Below, one piece after another: positions 55,793 to 63,970 of a DNA stretch of 64,000 nucleotides. The DNA lies in the NCBI RefSeq assembly GCF_900102675.1, contig NZ_FMYX01000013.1, positions 1-64,000 of the forward strand, read 5' to 3'. Made by a program: the position numbers and the translations under genes. A model generated the notes under the pieces. It saw only the letters and a program-made list of their open reading frames with translations, was not told the origin of the DNA and did not search any database. Positions within the stretch are counted from its first letter, which is position 1. Each line of letters begins with the position of its first letter. The stretch is from Pseudomonas guariconensis (lineage in GTDB: Bacteria > Pseudomonadota > Gammaproteobacteria > Pseudomonadales > Pseudomonadaceae).

Positions 55793-56227
55793 ATGGTAGG
55801 CATCACAGGGATCAACATCGCCAGCCCATCGCTGGCCACGACCACCCAGGCGGGCGAGGCGGACAAGACCGAACAGGGCAAGGCGACGGGCGTGCAGGTC
55901 GATCTTTCCGGGCTGCGTGATACCACGCAGGCCAAACAGGCCAAGCAAGCGGAAAGTGCCGAGGACAGCGGTGAGCCGCCGCACATCAAGCAATTGCGGG
56001 AGATGATCAAGAAGCTGCAGAAGCAGCTGGCCGAGGAGCAAAAGCAACTGGCTCAGCTGGCGGCCCAGAACATGGACGAAACCAGCAAGCTGGCAGCGAT
56101 CACCGCCAAGCAGGCGAGCATCGCCACGATCAGCGGTGAAATCCAGGCGGCCACCGCGCAACTGTTGGAAGCCCTGAGCAAAACCGGCGGCAGCAGCGCC
56201 GGTGGCATGGTCAGTACCCAGGCTTGA
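55793..56227 (+). CDS. FlxA-like coiled-coil protein
   Basis: This 144-residue protein has a polar N-terminus (MVGITGINIASPSLATTTQ), a strong heptad-like helix in the middle (QLREMIKKLQKQLAEEQKQL) and a second helix (KLAAITAKQASIATISGEI). The layout matches FlxA-like proteins, whose function is unknown. AGGGAG 8 bases before the ATG at 55793 sets the start; a start 27 bases upstream lacks a site. It is divergent from pvdM. No exact iron-starvation box is directed at it. Confidence 0.7.
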   Translation: MVGITGINIASPSLATTTQAGEADKTEQGKATGVQVDLSGLRDTTQAKQAKQAESAEDSGEPPHIKQLREMIKKLQKQLAEEQKQLAQLAAQNMDETSKLAAITAKQASIATISGEIQAATAQLLEALSKTGGSSAGGMVSTQA

Positions 56228-56242
56228 TACCGGGGATGCGCA

Positions 56243-56324
56243 TTCGCGGGTAAATCCGCTCCCACAGGTTTTGCGGTGCTCTCACGAACCCCGCCATACC
56301 TGTGGGAGCGGATTTACCCGCGAA
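56243..56324. repeat. REP-type inverted repeat pair
   Basis: A 27-base perfect inverted repeat (TTCGCGGGTAAATCCGCTCC... and its complement) is separated by 28 bases. This is the common Pseudomonas REP/BIME sequence. It lies between the convergent FlxA-like and pbpG genes and could serve as a bidirectional terminator. A related copy is at 60710-60786. Confidence 0.85.
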
Positions 56325-56351
56325 GCAGGTGCCGCGCAGCATGGTCGCGGA

Positions 56352-57278
56352 TCAGTCGTTGGCCAGGCGCGGACGGCTCTGGCGCTCGGCCTTGTACTGC
56401 ATCGCCACCGCCGGTGCCGGCTTGGCGCTGCCGGTCTCCAACCACTGGCGCATGCGACTGGCATCGGCGAAGTGGGTGTACTTGCCGAAGGCATCGAGGA
56501 TCACCATGGCCACTGGGCGATTGTCCATCTTGGTCAGCAGCACCAGGCAGTGGCCGGCCTCGTTGGTGAAGCCGGTCTTGGTCAGCTTGATGTCCCAATT
56601 GCTCTTGTTCACCAAATGGTCGGTGTTACGGAAGCCCAGTGTGTAGTTGGGCTTGCGGAACGCCACGGTCTTTTCGCGGGTGGTGGAAAGCTCGCTGAGC
56701 ATCGGGTACTTGCGCGAAGCCATCAGCAGCTTGGCCAGGTCACGGGCGGTGGAGACGTTCTGGGTCGAAAGGCCGGTGGGCTCGACATAGCGCGTGTGCG
56801 CCATGCCCAGGCTGCGCGCCTTGGCATTCATTGCCTTGATGAACGCGCTGTAGCCACCCGGATACGCGTTGGCCAGGCTGTTGGCGGCGCGGTTTTCCGA
56901 AGACATCAGGGTGATCAGCAGGGTCTCGCGACGGTTGAGCTGGCTACCGAGCCGCACACGGGAATAGACACCCTTCATCTCCGGGTTGTTGGCAATGGTC
57001 ATGGTGAGCATCTCATCCATGGGCAGCTTGGCGTCCAGCACCACCATGGCGGTCATCAGCTTGGTGACCGAAGCGATGGGCACTACGCGGTCGGCATGGC
57101 TGGAATACAACTCCTGGTTGGTGTTCAGGTCGATCAGCAGGGCGCTGCCGGAGGCCAGGTGCAGCTTGGCGGGGTCGCGTTGTACCTGGGCCGGGGGTTG
57201 TGCAGCAGCGGTCGACGGAAGGGTCGCGGTTCCTGTGAGCAACAGCAGCAGGCTGAGGATGGACAGGGAAGTTTTCAC
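56352..57278 (-). CDS. pbpG: D-alanyl-D-alanine endopeptidase (penicillin-binding protein 7 type)
   Basis: This 308-residue periplasmic serine peptidase has a signal peptide (SLSILSLLLLLTGTATLPS). Active-site motifs are SVTK (SxxK), SEN (SxN, in MSSENRAANSLA) and KTG (in KLTKTGFTNEAG). It cleaves D-Ala-meso-DAP cross-links in peptidoglycan. The GTG at 57276-57278 gives the usual family length; a GTG four codons upstream is also possible, whereas the furthest in-frame start is a TTG without a site. It stands alone, ended by the REP pair. Confidence 0.88.
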   Translation of the reverse strand: MKTSLSILSLLLLLTGTATLPSTAAAQPPAQVQRDPAKLHLASGSALLIDLNTNQELYSSHADRVVPIASVTKLMTAMVVLDAKLPMDEMLTMTIANNPEMKGVYSRVRLGSQLNRRETLLITLMSSENRAANSLANAYPGGYSAFIKAMNAKARSLGMAHTRYVEPTGLSTQNVSTARDLAKLLMASRKYPMLSELSTTREKTVAFRKPNYTLGFRNTDHLVNKSNWDIKLTKTGFTNEAGHCLVLLTKMDNRPVAMVILDAFGKYTHFADASRMRQWLETGSAKPAPAVAMQYKAERQSRPRLAND

Positions 57279-57408
57279 GTTGAGGCTCACTAAAAGTTGG
57301 TATGTCGTTGGCTGTGCAAGGGTTTCCCCCAAAAAACCGATGCATTCTGGAGTATGGCCGAACGGCTGTCGAATGCCTTATATCCAAAGGGCGCAAGGTG
57401 AAGGAAAT

Positions 57409-57987
57409 TTAATCCTGTACCCGTTCAGCGACATAGCCAGTACCGCTGGGCTCAGCGATGCCCAACGTGGTCAATACGAAGTCGGCACGCTCAGCCACGC
57501 TGATCTTTGGTAGCAGCGATACCGCATAGCCTAGCGCTGGATAAGTCTTCTGGAGCTGCTCGAACTCACATCGAGCGGCAGCCATGTCATGGCGGCGCTC
57601 TGCGTCCTGCACATAAATCTCTGCCCATGGCGGTGCCAGGAAAACATGAGGGTTATAGGGATGCTGCTGGCTGAGCTTTTCCAGTATGAGATCGCCGGTC
57701 AGGGTCTGAAGCGCAGCCGCCGCGTCGATCAGGCCACGGTCGAAGAACACCCATTGCGAACTACCACATGGCGCATTGGCATAGTCCTCCAGCGCTACGT
57801 CGATGGCCCGACGCAAGAAGGCTTCCATATCGAGCCAAGGCAATGCCTTCCCGCCTGCGCGTTCCTCTGCCTGCACGACACGCCGCCCGGGCTCTTCTAC
57901 CACTGCATAGCCGCGCCGCTTAAGCTCGGACAAGAGAGTTGATTTACCTGCGCCTGAGCAGCCGGAAATAACGACGAAGTGATTCAT
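57409..57987 (-). CDS. AAA family ATPase/kinase-like protein
   Basis: This 192-residue P-loop protein has Walker A SGCSGAGKST at residues 8-17, followed by EEPGRRVVQAEERAGG and FFDRGLIDAAAAL, which match the small AAA_28 group with nucleotide-kinase-like form. Substrate unknown. The ATG at 57985-57987 gives the P-loop at the very N-terminus, as usual; the 17-codon extension is rejected. It is a single gene. Confidence 0.78.
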   Translation of the reverse strand: MNHFVVISGCSGAGKSTLLSELKRRGYAVVEEPGRRVVQAEERAGGKALPWLDMEAFLRRAIDVALEDYANAPCGSSQWVFFDRGLIDAAAALQTLTGDLILEKLSQQHPYNPHVFLAPPWAEIYVQDAERRHDMAAARCEFEQLQKTYPALGYAVSLLPKISVAERADFVLTTLGIAEPSGTGYVAERVQD

Positions 57988-58146
57988 ATGTACTCGGTCC
58001 GAAAGCCTTCCTTTCAACTGAGCTACGCAGTTTTGCATAAGCGATACTAGATTGCGCTCATCAACAAGCAGGGCACGCCTGAAACGTATGGCCCTGGGGA
58101 TATTCGGCGAGGTCGTTCCGGGCGGCCGAGGGAAGCGCGACAGCCA

Positions 58147-58812
58147 TCACTGAATCGGCTTGATCAGCTCCGGGCCCTGGTTTCTGACGTTGCCCACGGC
58201 CGCGCTCACCCGGAACCACTCGAATTCTTCAGCGGGTTCGCCCAGGTTCAAGGCCATTTGCTCGGCATGCTCTGGTTGGAATGCAGGGTCTACCCAGGCT
58301 CTGGCTGGCCCTGGGGCCAGAACCACCGGTCGCCGATCATGCACATCGACCATGCCGCCTTGGGCGTCGGCGGTGATGATCACAAAGCCGTCGTGCTCAC
58401 TGCCGGTGAACTGGCCGATGCTGGCACATAGGGCGGGTCGCCCGTCCCGACGCCGGATGTAGTAGGGCTGCTTCTTCGGCCCGCCTTCATCGACCCACTC
58501 ATACCACCCGTCCACCGGCGTGATCGCCCGATGCGGCCAGATTGCCCGGAAGAATGGCCCGTGGGCGACCTTCTCGATTCTGGCGTTGATCGGCGGCGCT
58601 CGATCGGTCGCCCAGTGCGGCCGCCATCCCCACCTCACCAGATCCGCCCGCAGGCCTGCGTCATCCATTCGCAGCACGGCTACCTGCGTGGTGGGCGCCA
58701 CGTTGTAGCACTCCATGGCTTGGTCGCTAATGGTGTCGCGCCAAACCCCAGGCATGCTCAGCGTATCGACGAAGTCGTGTATGCCACGGTACTGGCTGAG
58801 CCTTCCGCACAT
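58147..58812 (-). CDS. SOS response-associated peptidase (YedK/HMCES type)
   Basis: This 221-residue protein starts with the obligatory Met-Cys (MCGRLSQY). The Cys2 forms the thiazolidine cross-link to abasic sites in single-stranded DNA after Met removal. Further conserved features are NARIEKV, HRAITPVDGWYEWVDEGG and DVHDRRPVVL. GGGAGG precedes the ATG at 58810-58812, so the 15-codon extension is dropped. No LexA box was identified by eye. Confidence 0.9.
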   Translation of the reverse strand: MCGRLSQYRGIHDFVDTLSMPGVWRDTISDQAMECYNVAPTTQVAVLRMDDAGLRADLVRWGWRPHWATDRAPPINARIEKVAHGPFFRAIWPHRAITPVDGWYEWVDEGGPKKQPYYIRRRDGRPALCASIGQFTGSEHDGFVIITADAQGGMVDVHDRRPVVLAPGPARAWVDPAFQPEHAEQMALNLGEPAEEFEWFRVSAAVGNVRNQGPELIKPIQ

Positions 58813-59066
58813 CTGACTTCCCTCCCGGTTAGCCAATAAGCATAGTCTTCTGCTCAACCTGCCCGATCTCTCGCCTCACTGTCTTTGAGGCCCTTTCGCG
58901 GGTCAAGGTTTTAGCCGTCCTGGTCAGGCCTATGCTTTACGGGCACCGCAGTGGGTGAATTAGCGTTTCGTCGTCGCAGCTCCTATCATCGCCAACGCTT
59001 TACGCAGGGATGATCCTCACTGGCTTGAAGGGATTGCTTAAATGGTAAAGAAGCTATTTTGTCACG

Positions 59067-59402
59067 ATGCTTGCGCTCATCCTTCATCAGATAGATGCCG
59101 CGTACTGGCAGGAATGGGAGATGTTTTTCCTGCCTGGCGGGGTGCAGGGCTTTTTGCTGTTCAATAGCTTGGCAATCCCCGTATTGCTGGTTGGCTATCG
59201 AAATGTTTTGCTGGGTACGGCCAACGCCATGGTCTTCGCTAAAGTGTGTGCCGGCCTGGGCCTGCTTACGGTCATTATCCATACCGGTTTCGGCTTGGCT
59301 GGCTTTCATCAGTTTCACCTGCCTGCTTCGATCTGCATTCTCATTCTGTGTTTGGCCAGCGCTCTATGGCTGATGGCCAGAATACGATCCGCATTGCAAT
59401 GA
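59067..59402 (+). CDS. Small membrane protein, DUF6713-like
   Basis: This 111-residue protein has three to four hydrophobic segments (FLLFNSLAIPVLLVGY, VCAGLGLLTVIIHTGFGLAG, ICILILCLASALWLMA). HQIDAAYWQEWEMFFLPGG near the start resembles the H-x-D-A...EW motif of DUF6713 proteins, which normally have another membrane helix before it. An in-frame TAA lies 19 bases upstream and no ribosome site is evident, so the 5' end may be lost or frameshifted. Confidence 0.55.
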   Translation: MLALILHQIDAAYWQEWEMFFLPGGVQGFLLFNSLAIPVLLVGYRNVLLGTANAMVFAKVCAGLGLLTVIIHTGFGLAGFHQFHLPASICILILCLASALWLMARIRSALQ

Positions 59403-59467
59403 AGGCCGGGGCTTGCCTCTCTGACGTTCTCGCGGCAAACCCCACACAGGATGTGGCTCCAACAGGC

Positions 59468-59494
59468 AAAAAAAAGCCCGCCAAGGAGGCGGGC
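59468..59494 (-). terminator. Intrinsic terminator after the 60-residue gene
   Basis: On the minus strand GCCCGCC TCCTT GGCGGGC is followed by eight T. It lies 36 bases past the stop of the small gene at 59530-59712. Confidence 0.85.
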
Positions 59495-59529
59495 AATAGG
59501 GGCTTGGGAGCAACGCACAACAAATTCGG

Positions 59530-59712
59530 TCAGGCCAGCAGGCTTGCGGCCTGCAAACGCTCGGCAAGGGCCTGGGCGGTGGCTCGGGAGGTCAGTGGAC
59601 CGCTGACGGTCTCGCCATTGCGGATCAGGTACCAGCAGGCCAGCAATCCTTGTTCACGCAAGGTGGCCGGGACGGCGCTGCCGATGACGGACATGATCTG
59701 GATAGTGGCCAT
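59530..59712 (-). CDS. Small conserved-type hypothetical protein
   Basis: This 60-residue protein starts MATIQIMSVIGSAVPATLRE, contains CWYLIRNGETVSGPL and ends in an Ala/Leu-rich helix. No family was recognised. The presence of AGGAGG 7 bases before the ATG and a strong terminator behind it shows a real, independently transcribed gene. Confidence 0.7.
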   Translation of the reverse strand: MATIQIMSVIGSAVPATLREQGLLACWYLIRNGETVSGPLTSRATAQALAERLQAASLLA

Positions 59713-59874
59713 TTGAGAACCTCCTGTGTGACATGGGGCTACCTTATCGGGCATCCGGCGCGGCTTGAAATCAACTTCCTCAATAGTGCTAATCAGTTAT
59801 ATCAACGTTAACTCGGGTGCGAAGCAGTCCCTCTGTTACGCTACGTAAACGATTCAGCCTAGGAGAGCGGGGCA

Positions 59875-60696
59875 ATGACGATTCCACCGAGCAGAGACAC
59901 CGTGTTGTGCATTTCCCTGGCCGGGCGCCCCGGCACGTTCGGGGTACGCTTTCACAACCACCTCTACCGGCAGTTGGGGCTGGACTACTACTACAAGGCC
60001 ATGACCACTCAGGATCTGCCCGCCGCGGTTGCAGGGATCCGCGCCCTGGGCATTCGTGGTTGCGGTGTGTCGATGCCTTACAAGGAAGCGTGCATGGCCT
60101 TGGTCGATGAAATCGATCCTTCGGCGGCGGCCATCGAGTCGGTCAATACCCTGGTCAACGAAGGCGGGTATTTGAAGGCTTACAACACCGATTACCTGGC
60201 GGTGCGTCAATTGCTCCAAAGCCATCAGATCGACCCCAGCACTGCGTTCGCCCTTCGCGGCAGCGGTGGCATGGCCAAGGCGGTGGCCAGTGCCTTGCGC
60301 GATGCCGGATTCGCCGAAGGCATCATCGTGGCGCGCAACGAGCAGGCCGGGCGGCAACTGGCGGATGTGTGCGGTTATCGCTGGCTGCCGCAGCTGGGCG
60401 ACCTGTGCCCGCCAATGCTGGTGAACGTGACGCCAATCGGCATGGCCGGTGGGCCCGAGGCAGAGGAATTGGCATTTAGCCCGGATGCCATCGCAGCAGC
60501 GCAGCAAGTGTTCGATGTGGTCGCGATGCCGGCGCGCACGCCGTTGATCCGCCATGCCGAGGCGCTGGGCAAGCCCGTGATTACTGGGTTGGAGGTGATC
60601 GCGTTGCAGGCGCTGGAGCAGTTCGTGCTGTATACCGGCGTACGTCCGACGGACGCGCAGGTGGCGGCGGCGGTGGAGTATGCGCGGCAGGCTTAG
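59875..60696 (+). CDS. Shikimate 5-dehydrogenase-like protein
   Basis: This 273-residue AroE/YdiB-family oxidoreductase has the catalytic Lys in GVSMPYKEA (about residue 67), the Asp in AYNTDYLA (about residue 104), the nucleotide-binding loop in LRGSGGMAKAVASAL (GSGGM, a variant of GAGGA) and NVTPIGMAGG. It is probably one of several paralogs and not the biosynthetic AroE: the cofactor loop and N-terminus (MTIPPSRDTVLCISLAGRPG) differ from the standard enzyme. GAGAG lies upstream of the ATG. Confidence 0.82.
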   Translation: MTIPPSRDTVLCISLAGRPGTFGVRFHNHLYRQLGLDYYYKAMTTQDLPAAVAGIRALGIRGCGVSMPYKEACMALVDEIDPSAAAIESVNTLVNEGGYLKAYNTDYLAVRQLLQSHQIDPSTAFALRGSGGMAKAVASALRDAGFAEGIIVARNEQAGRQLADVCGYRWLPQLGDLCPPMLVNVTPIGMAGGPEAEELAFSPDAIAAAQQVFDVVAMPARTPLIRHAEALGKPVITGLEVIALQALEQFVLYTGVRPTDAQVAAAVEYARQA

Positions 60697-60709
60697 GGCC
60701 GTGCAGACG

Positions 60710-60786
60710 TTGTGGGAGCGGATTTTGCCCGCGAAAGCGGTAGTGGATCAGTCGACGTTTGGCGAGTAAACCCGCTCCCATGGGTG
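60710..60786. repeat. REP-type inverted repeat, imperfect pair
   Basis: TGTGGGAGCGGATTTTGCCCGCGAA is followed by an inverted, degenerate partner (GAGTAAACCCGCTCCCATGG). It is the same repeat family as at 56243-56324, placed between convergent genes. Confidence 0.75.
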
Positions 60787-60803
60787 CAGCAGTCTTCGAA
60801 CCG

Positions 60804-61052
60804 TCAGAACACCTGGCGGTCACCGTCGAGCTGTTGATCGACCAGCCAGCGGCCATGGGCCAGCGCGGCGTGCTGGGCGTTCTCCAGGTCGGACAGGAAG
60901 GCCATCTTCATCGGCAGCGACAGGCGGCGGCTGGTGTGTCCTTGGGGATCGGTGATCAGGCAGCCGGCAGCGAACGGCAGCGGCGACCCAGGATGGGTCA
61001 TGACGCTCGCGGTGATGGTGTGGTCGCGGTATTCACAGTGAAGGGTTTGCAT
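60804..61052 (-). CDS. Small hypothetical protein
   Basis: This 82-residue protein starts MQTLHCEYRDHTITASVMTH and contains AAGCLITDPQGHTSRR and NAQHAALAHGRWLVDQQL. There is no signal or membrane segment and no family that I recognise. GGTAAAGGACG precedes the ATG, a plausible ribosome site. It lies 100 bases downstream of the glyoxalase gene on the same strand. Confidence 0.65.
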   Translation of the reverse strand: MQTLHCEYRDHTITASVMTHPGSPLPFAAGCLITDPQGHTSRRLSLPMKMAFLSDLENAQHAALAHGRWLVDQQLDGDRQVF

Positions 61053-61152
61053 CGTCCTTTACCTCGCTGTGGCTTGGAAACGGTTTATTCCATATACCAC
61101 AGCGAGGGGCCGGGAGTTCCCGGCCCGACGAGCGTGCCCTGGCGGGCGAGGC

Positions 61153-61674
61153 TTAGAACGTGGTCGGCTGGATCACTTCGACCCAGTAACCGTCCGGGTC
61201 CTTGATGAAGGCCAGGTGCTTCATGCGGCCGTCCGACAGGCGCTTCTGGAAGGGCACTTCCAGGGCTTCGAAACGCTCGCAGGCGGCGCGTACATCCGGC
61301 ACCGAGATGCAGATGTGGCCAAAACCGCGCGGGTCGGTGTTGCCATCGTGATAGGCGAACTCGGGGTCGTTCTCGGTGCCGTGGTTGTGGGTCAGCTCCA
61401 GAATGCCGGGGATCGACTTCATCCACTGGTGACGCTCGGCGTCATCGGCCGGGATCTGTGCCGGATCGACCAGTGCCAAGAAGTACAGGCTGAAGGCCGC
61501 TTCAGGGAAGTCGCGCTTGTCCACCAGGCTGAAGCCCAGCACGCGGGTGTAGAAGTCCAGCGACTTTTCGATGTCCTTGACCCGCAGCATGGTGTGGTTG
61601 AAGACGAAGTTGGCGGTGGCGGCATCCGGTGTGGCGGTGACGCCTGGCAGGGCGTGCAGATCGTGCAGGCTCAT
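61153..61674 (-). CDS. gloA: Lactoylglutathione lyase (glyoxalase I)
   Basis: This 173-residue enzyme converts the methylglyoxal-glutathione hemithioacetal to lactoylglutathione. The metal ligands are visible: His in FVFNHTMLRVKD, Glu in ILELTHNHG, His in GFGHICISV and Glu in GYWVEVIQP. The longer form with an inserted loop (LVDPAQIPADDAERHQWMKS) is the zinc-type GloA seen in eukaryotes and Pseudomonas. The ATG at 61672-61674 was chosen over an upstream extension. Confidence 0.93.
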   Translation of the reverse strand: MSLHDLHALPGVTATPDAATANFVFNHTMLRVKDIEKSLDFYTRVLGFSLVDKRDFPEAAFSLYFLALVDPAQIPADDAERHQWMKSIPGILELTHNHGTENDPEFAYHDGNTDPRGFGHICISVPDVRAACERFEALEVPFQKRLSDGRMKHLAFIKDPDGYWVEVIQPTTF

Positions 61675-61764
61675 GGGTACTCCAGAAGAGAGGCCGGGAC
61701 ACAAGGCCCCAGCGGGAAAGACAGGTGAGCCATGATACGGCAGTGAGGCGTGAGCGCAAACGAA

Positions 61765-61816
61765 AGCGCCCTGCACGAGTGCAGGGCGCTGGAATTAGAG
61801 GCCCGCATGTGCGGGC
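61765..61816 (-). terminator. Tandem hairpins downstream of the MvaT-like gene
   Basis: Two perfect hairpins, GCCCGC/GCGGGC (61801-61816) and AGCGCCCTGCAC/GTGCAGGGCGCT (61765-61790), follow the gene on the minus strand; the second is followed by TTCGTTTG. The latter is likely the terminator. Confidence 0.65.
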
Positions 61817-61898
61817 GCGTGATGGGGTCGCTAGTCCTTTAGCTGGTTCGATACTGCGCGTGTCGATGTGAAAAAAGTGTGAAGTGGGTGTTGATGTT

Positions 61899-62261
61899 TC
61901 ATGGGCGTACCCAACTTTCCACTGTCTTGGCGCCGTACTGTTCTTTCCAGGCCTTCAACCCGCGGTGGTTGCCACCTTTGGTCTCGATCAGCTCGCCGGT
62001 GTGCGGGTTCTCGTACACCTTCACCACACGGGGGCGGCGCTGCTGCTTGGGCGCCGTGGTCGGTGCCTTGGCCACTGCCTTCGGGTCGAGGATGGCGACG
62101 ATGTCGCGCAGGCTCTTGTCATAGCTTTTCATCAGGCCGACTAGTTTCTGCTCGAATTCGATTTCGCGTTTTAGGCCGGCGTCCTTTTTCATCGCCTCCA
62201 GTTGCGCCATTTGTTCCTGGAGAGCTTTTTCGGCAGCACGAAACTCTGCAAGTCTGGACAC
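61899..62261 (-). CDS. MvaT/MvaU-like H-NS family protein
   Basis: This 120-residue nucleoid protein has an N-terminal coiled coil (LAEFRAAEKALQEQMAQLEA) for oligomerisation, a linker rich in Lys, Ala and Pro, and a C-terminal AT-hook-like DNA-binding part (RRPRVVKVYENPHTGELIET, KGGNHRGLKAWKEQYG). Members silence AT-rich, often acquired, DNA in Pseudomonas. The start is set at the GTG 62259-62261: AGGAG lies 8 bases before it, but only 2 bases before the alternative ATG at 62265-62267. Confidence 0.88.
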   Translation of the reverse strand: MSRLAEFRAAEKALQEQMAQLEAMKKDAGLKREIEFEQKLVGLMKSYDKSLRDIVAILDPKAVAKAPTTAPKQQRRPRVVKVYENPHTGELIETKGGNHRGLKAWKEQYGAKTVESWVRP

Positions 62262-62619
62262 TGTCATCACTCCTGTAAGTGTCGTGGCAGGGCGTGACGA
62301 ACATACAAGAAGCAATAAACGCCGGCCACGGGGATGGGTACAGCTGTTCGCTGATATCGATTGTAGTCGTCGACCTCTACTGGGTAAACCGCAAACTTTT
62401 TATAAGTAATCGCGGAACTTTGTTAGTTTTTCGCGCCTTATTCGCAGCGCGTTGCAAATTGCTCTTCAGCGGTGCTTAGACTATCGTCCAATGGCGCATG
62501 CTAGAGGGGTTGCACGATCATTCAAGATGATGGCCGTCGTGTTTGTCGGCTGTTCCGTAGTGCCGGGGGCAATGCTGCCCCGGATCGTTTTTCGCCTTCT
62601 TCCTGGATGTTCCTTTCGC
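62262..62619. other. Divergent intergenic region between the MvaT-like gene and the porin
   Basis: This is an AT-richer interval with runs such as CTTTTTATAAGTAAT near 62395-62410 that could be promoter elements. The porin reading frame is open back to 62452, but the sequence before 62620 does not resemble a porin signal. Confidence 0.45.
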
Positions 62620-63909
62620 ATGTTTCCCCCGTTTTCCTCAGCCCCCGGGCGCCGTTTTACCGGCCTGTTGTTCCTGTGTGTCGGTGCCCATGCCCAGGCC
62701 GCCGGTTTTCTTGAAGACAGCAGCGCCAAGGTCGAAGCGCGCACTGTCTACTTCAACCGGGATTTCCGTGATGGCCACAGCAGTTCAAGTCAAGGCGCAT
62801 CCAAACGCGAAGAAGCGGCCCAGGGTTTCATTCTGAATGTGCAGTCCGGTTATACCCAGGGGCCGGTGGGGTTTGGTGTGGATGCACTGGGAATGGTCGG
62901 CTTCAAGCTCGATTCCAGCCCGGCCGATAGCAACAGTGGCCTGCTGCCCTCGTCGGGCCATGACCCGCGCGGTTCGGCCGATCAGTACGCCAAGCTTGGC
63001 CTGGCTGGCAAGGTCAAGGTGTCCGACACCGTGCTGCGCTACGGATCGATGATGCCGGATATGCCGCTGCTCAAGTACAACGATGGCCGTCTGCTGCCAA
63101 CGATGTTCCATGGCGCGATGCTTACCTCCGAAGAAGTGCGTGACCTGAAGTTCACTTTGGCTCGCCTGAACCAGTACACCGCTCGGGACTCCACCGATCG
63201 CCAGGACATCCGCGTTCACTGCAAGAACAAGCGCTATGCCTGCAACATCGAGGCCGACCACTTCGACCTGGCCGGCCTTGACTACCGTTTCAATGACCGC
63301 CTCAGTGGCCAGTACCAGGTGTCGCGCCTGGAGAACATCTATCGCCAACAATTCCTGGGCCTGGTGGCCAGCCAGCCTCTGGCGGTGGGCAGCCTGTCGG
63401 CCGACCTACGCCTGATCAAGAGCGACGATATCGGCAACGCCCGCGCGGGTGAAATCGACCACCGTGCCTTCAGCGGGATGCTCGGTTACAGCCTGGGTGG
63501 GCACAAGATCAGCGCCGGCTGGCAGCGCATGTATGGCCAGAGCGCCATGCCGTATCTGGATGGCAGCAACCCTTACTTGGTCAACTACGCCCAGGTCAAT
63601 GACTTTGCCGCCGCTCAAGAGCGCTCCTGGCAACTGCGTTATGACTACGACTTCAAGGCCCTTGGCGTACCGGGCCTGACATTCTTCACCCGCTACATCA
63701 ACGGCGACCATATCAAGGTTCCCGGCAGCAGCGCCGAAGGCAAAGAGTGGGAGCGCGATACCGAGCTCAAGTACCAAGTGCAGAGCGGCACCTTCAAGGA
63801 CGTGAGCGTGCGCCTGCGTAACTCCACCTACCGCAGCAACTATGAAAAATGGGCGCGGGACATGGACGAGACGCGGGTGATCGTGAGCTACAACTTCTCG
63901 ATTCTCTAG
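62620..63909 (+). CDS. OprD family outer-membrane porin
   Basis: This 429-residue barrel has a signal peptide (MFPPFSSAPGRRFTGLLFLC, cut near AQA) followed by the OprD-type start GFLEDSSAKVEARTVYFNRDF. Further family stretches are DQYAKLGLAGKVKVSDTVLRYG, LPTMFHGAMLTSEEV, LAGLDYRFND, and the C-terminal MDETRVIVSYNFSIL. OprD paralogs admit amino acids, small acids or aromatic acids; the substrate is open. The start is uncertain: no strong ribosome site precedes 62620, and upstream in-frame ATGs exist. Confidence 0.87.
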   Translation: MFPPFSSAPGRRFTGLLFLCVGAHAQAAGFLEDSSAKVEARTVYFNRDFRDGHSSSSQGASKREEAAQGFILNVQSGYTQGPVGFGVDALGMVGFKLDSSPADSNSGLLPSSGHDPRGSADQYAKLGLAGKVKVSDTVLRYGSMMPDMPLLKYNDGRLLPTMFHGAMLTSEEVRDLKFTLARLNQYTARDSTDRQDIRVHCKNKRYACNIEADHFDLAGLDYRFNDRLSGQYQVSRLENIYRQQFLGLVASQPLAVGSLSADLRLIKSDDIGNARAGEIDHRAFSGMLGYSLGGHKISAGWQRMYGQSAMPYLDGSNPYLVNYAQVNDFAAAQERSWQLRYDYDFKALGVPGLTFFTRYINGDHIKVPGSSAEGKEWERDTELKYQVQSGTFKDVSVRLRNSTYRSNYEKWARDMDETRVIVSYNFSIL

Positions 63910-63970
63910 CGTTTTGCCAAATGCCGCCGGCCGCTCGACAATGGCGGCTGGTTGGCAGGAGGACAGGGCG

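Noticed and set aside
59440..59470. Possible third REP copy (TCGCGGCAAACCCCACACAGG...)
   Set aside because: It is too degenerate and lacks an inverted partner; the adjacent hairpin is a simple terminator.
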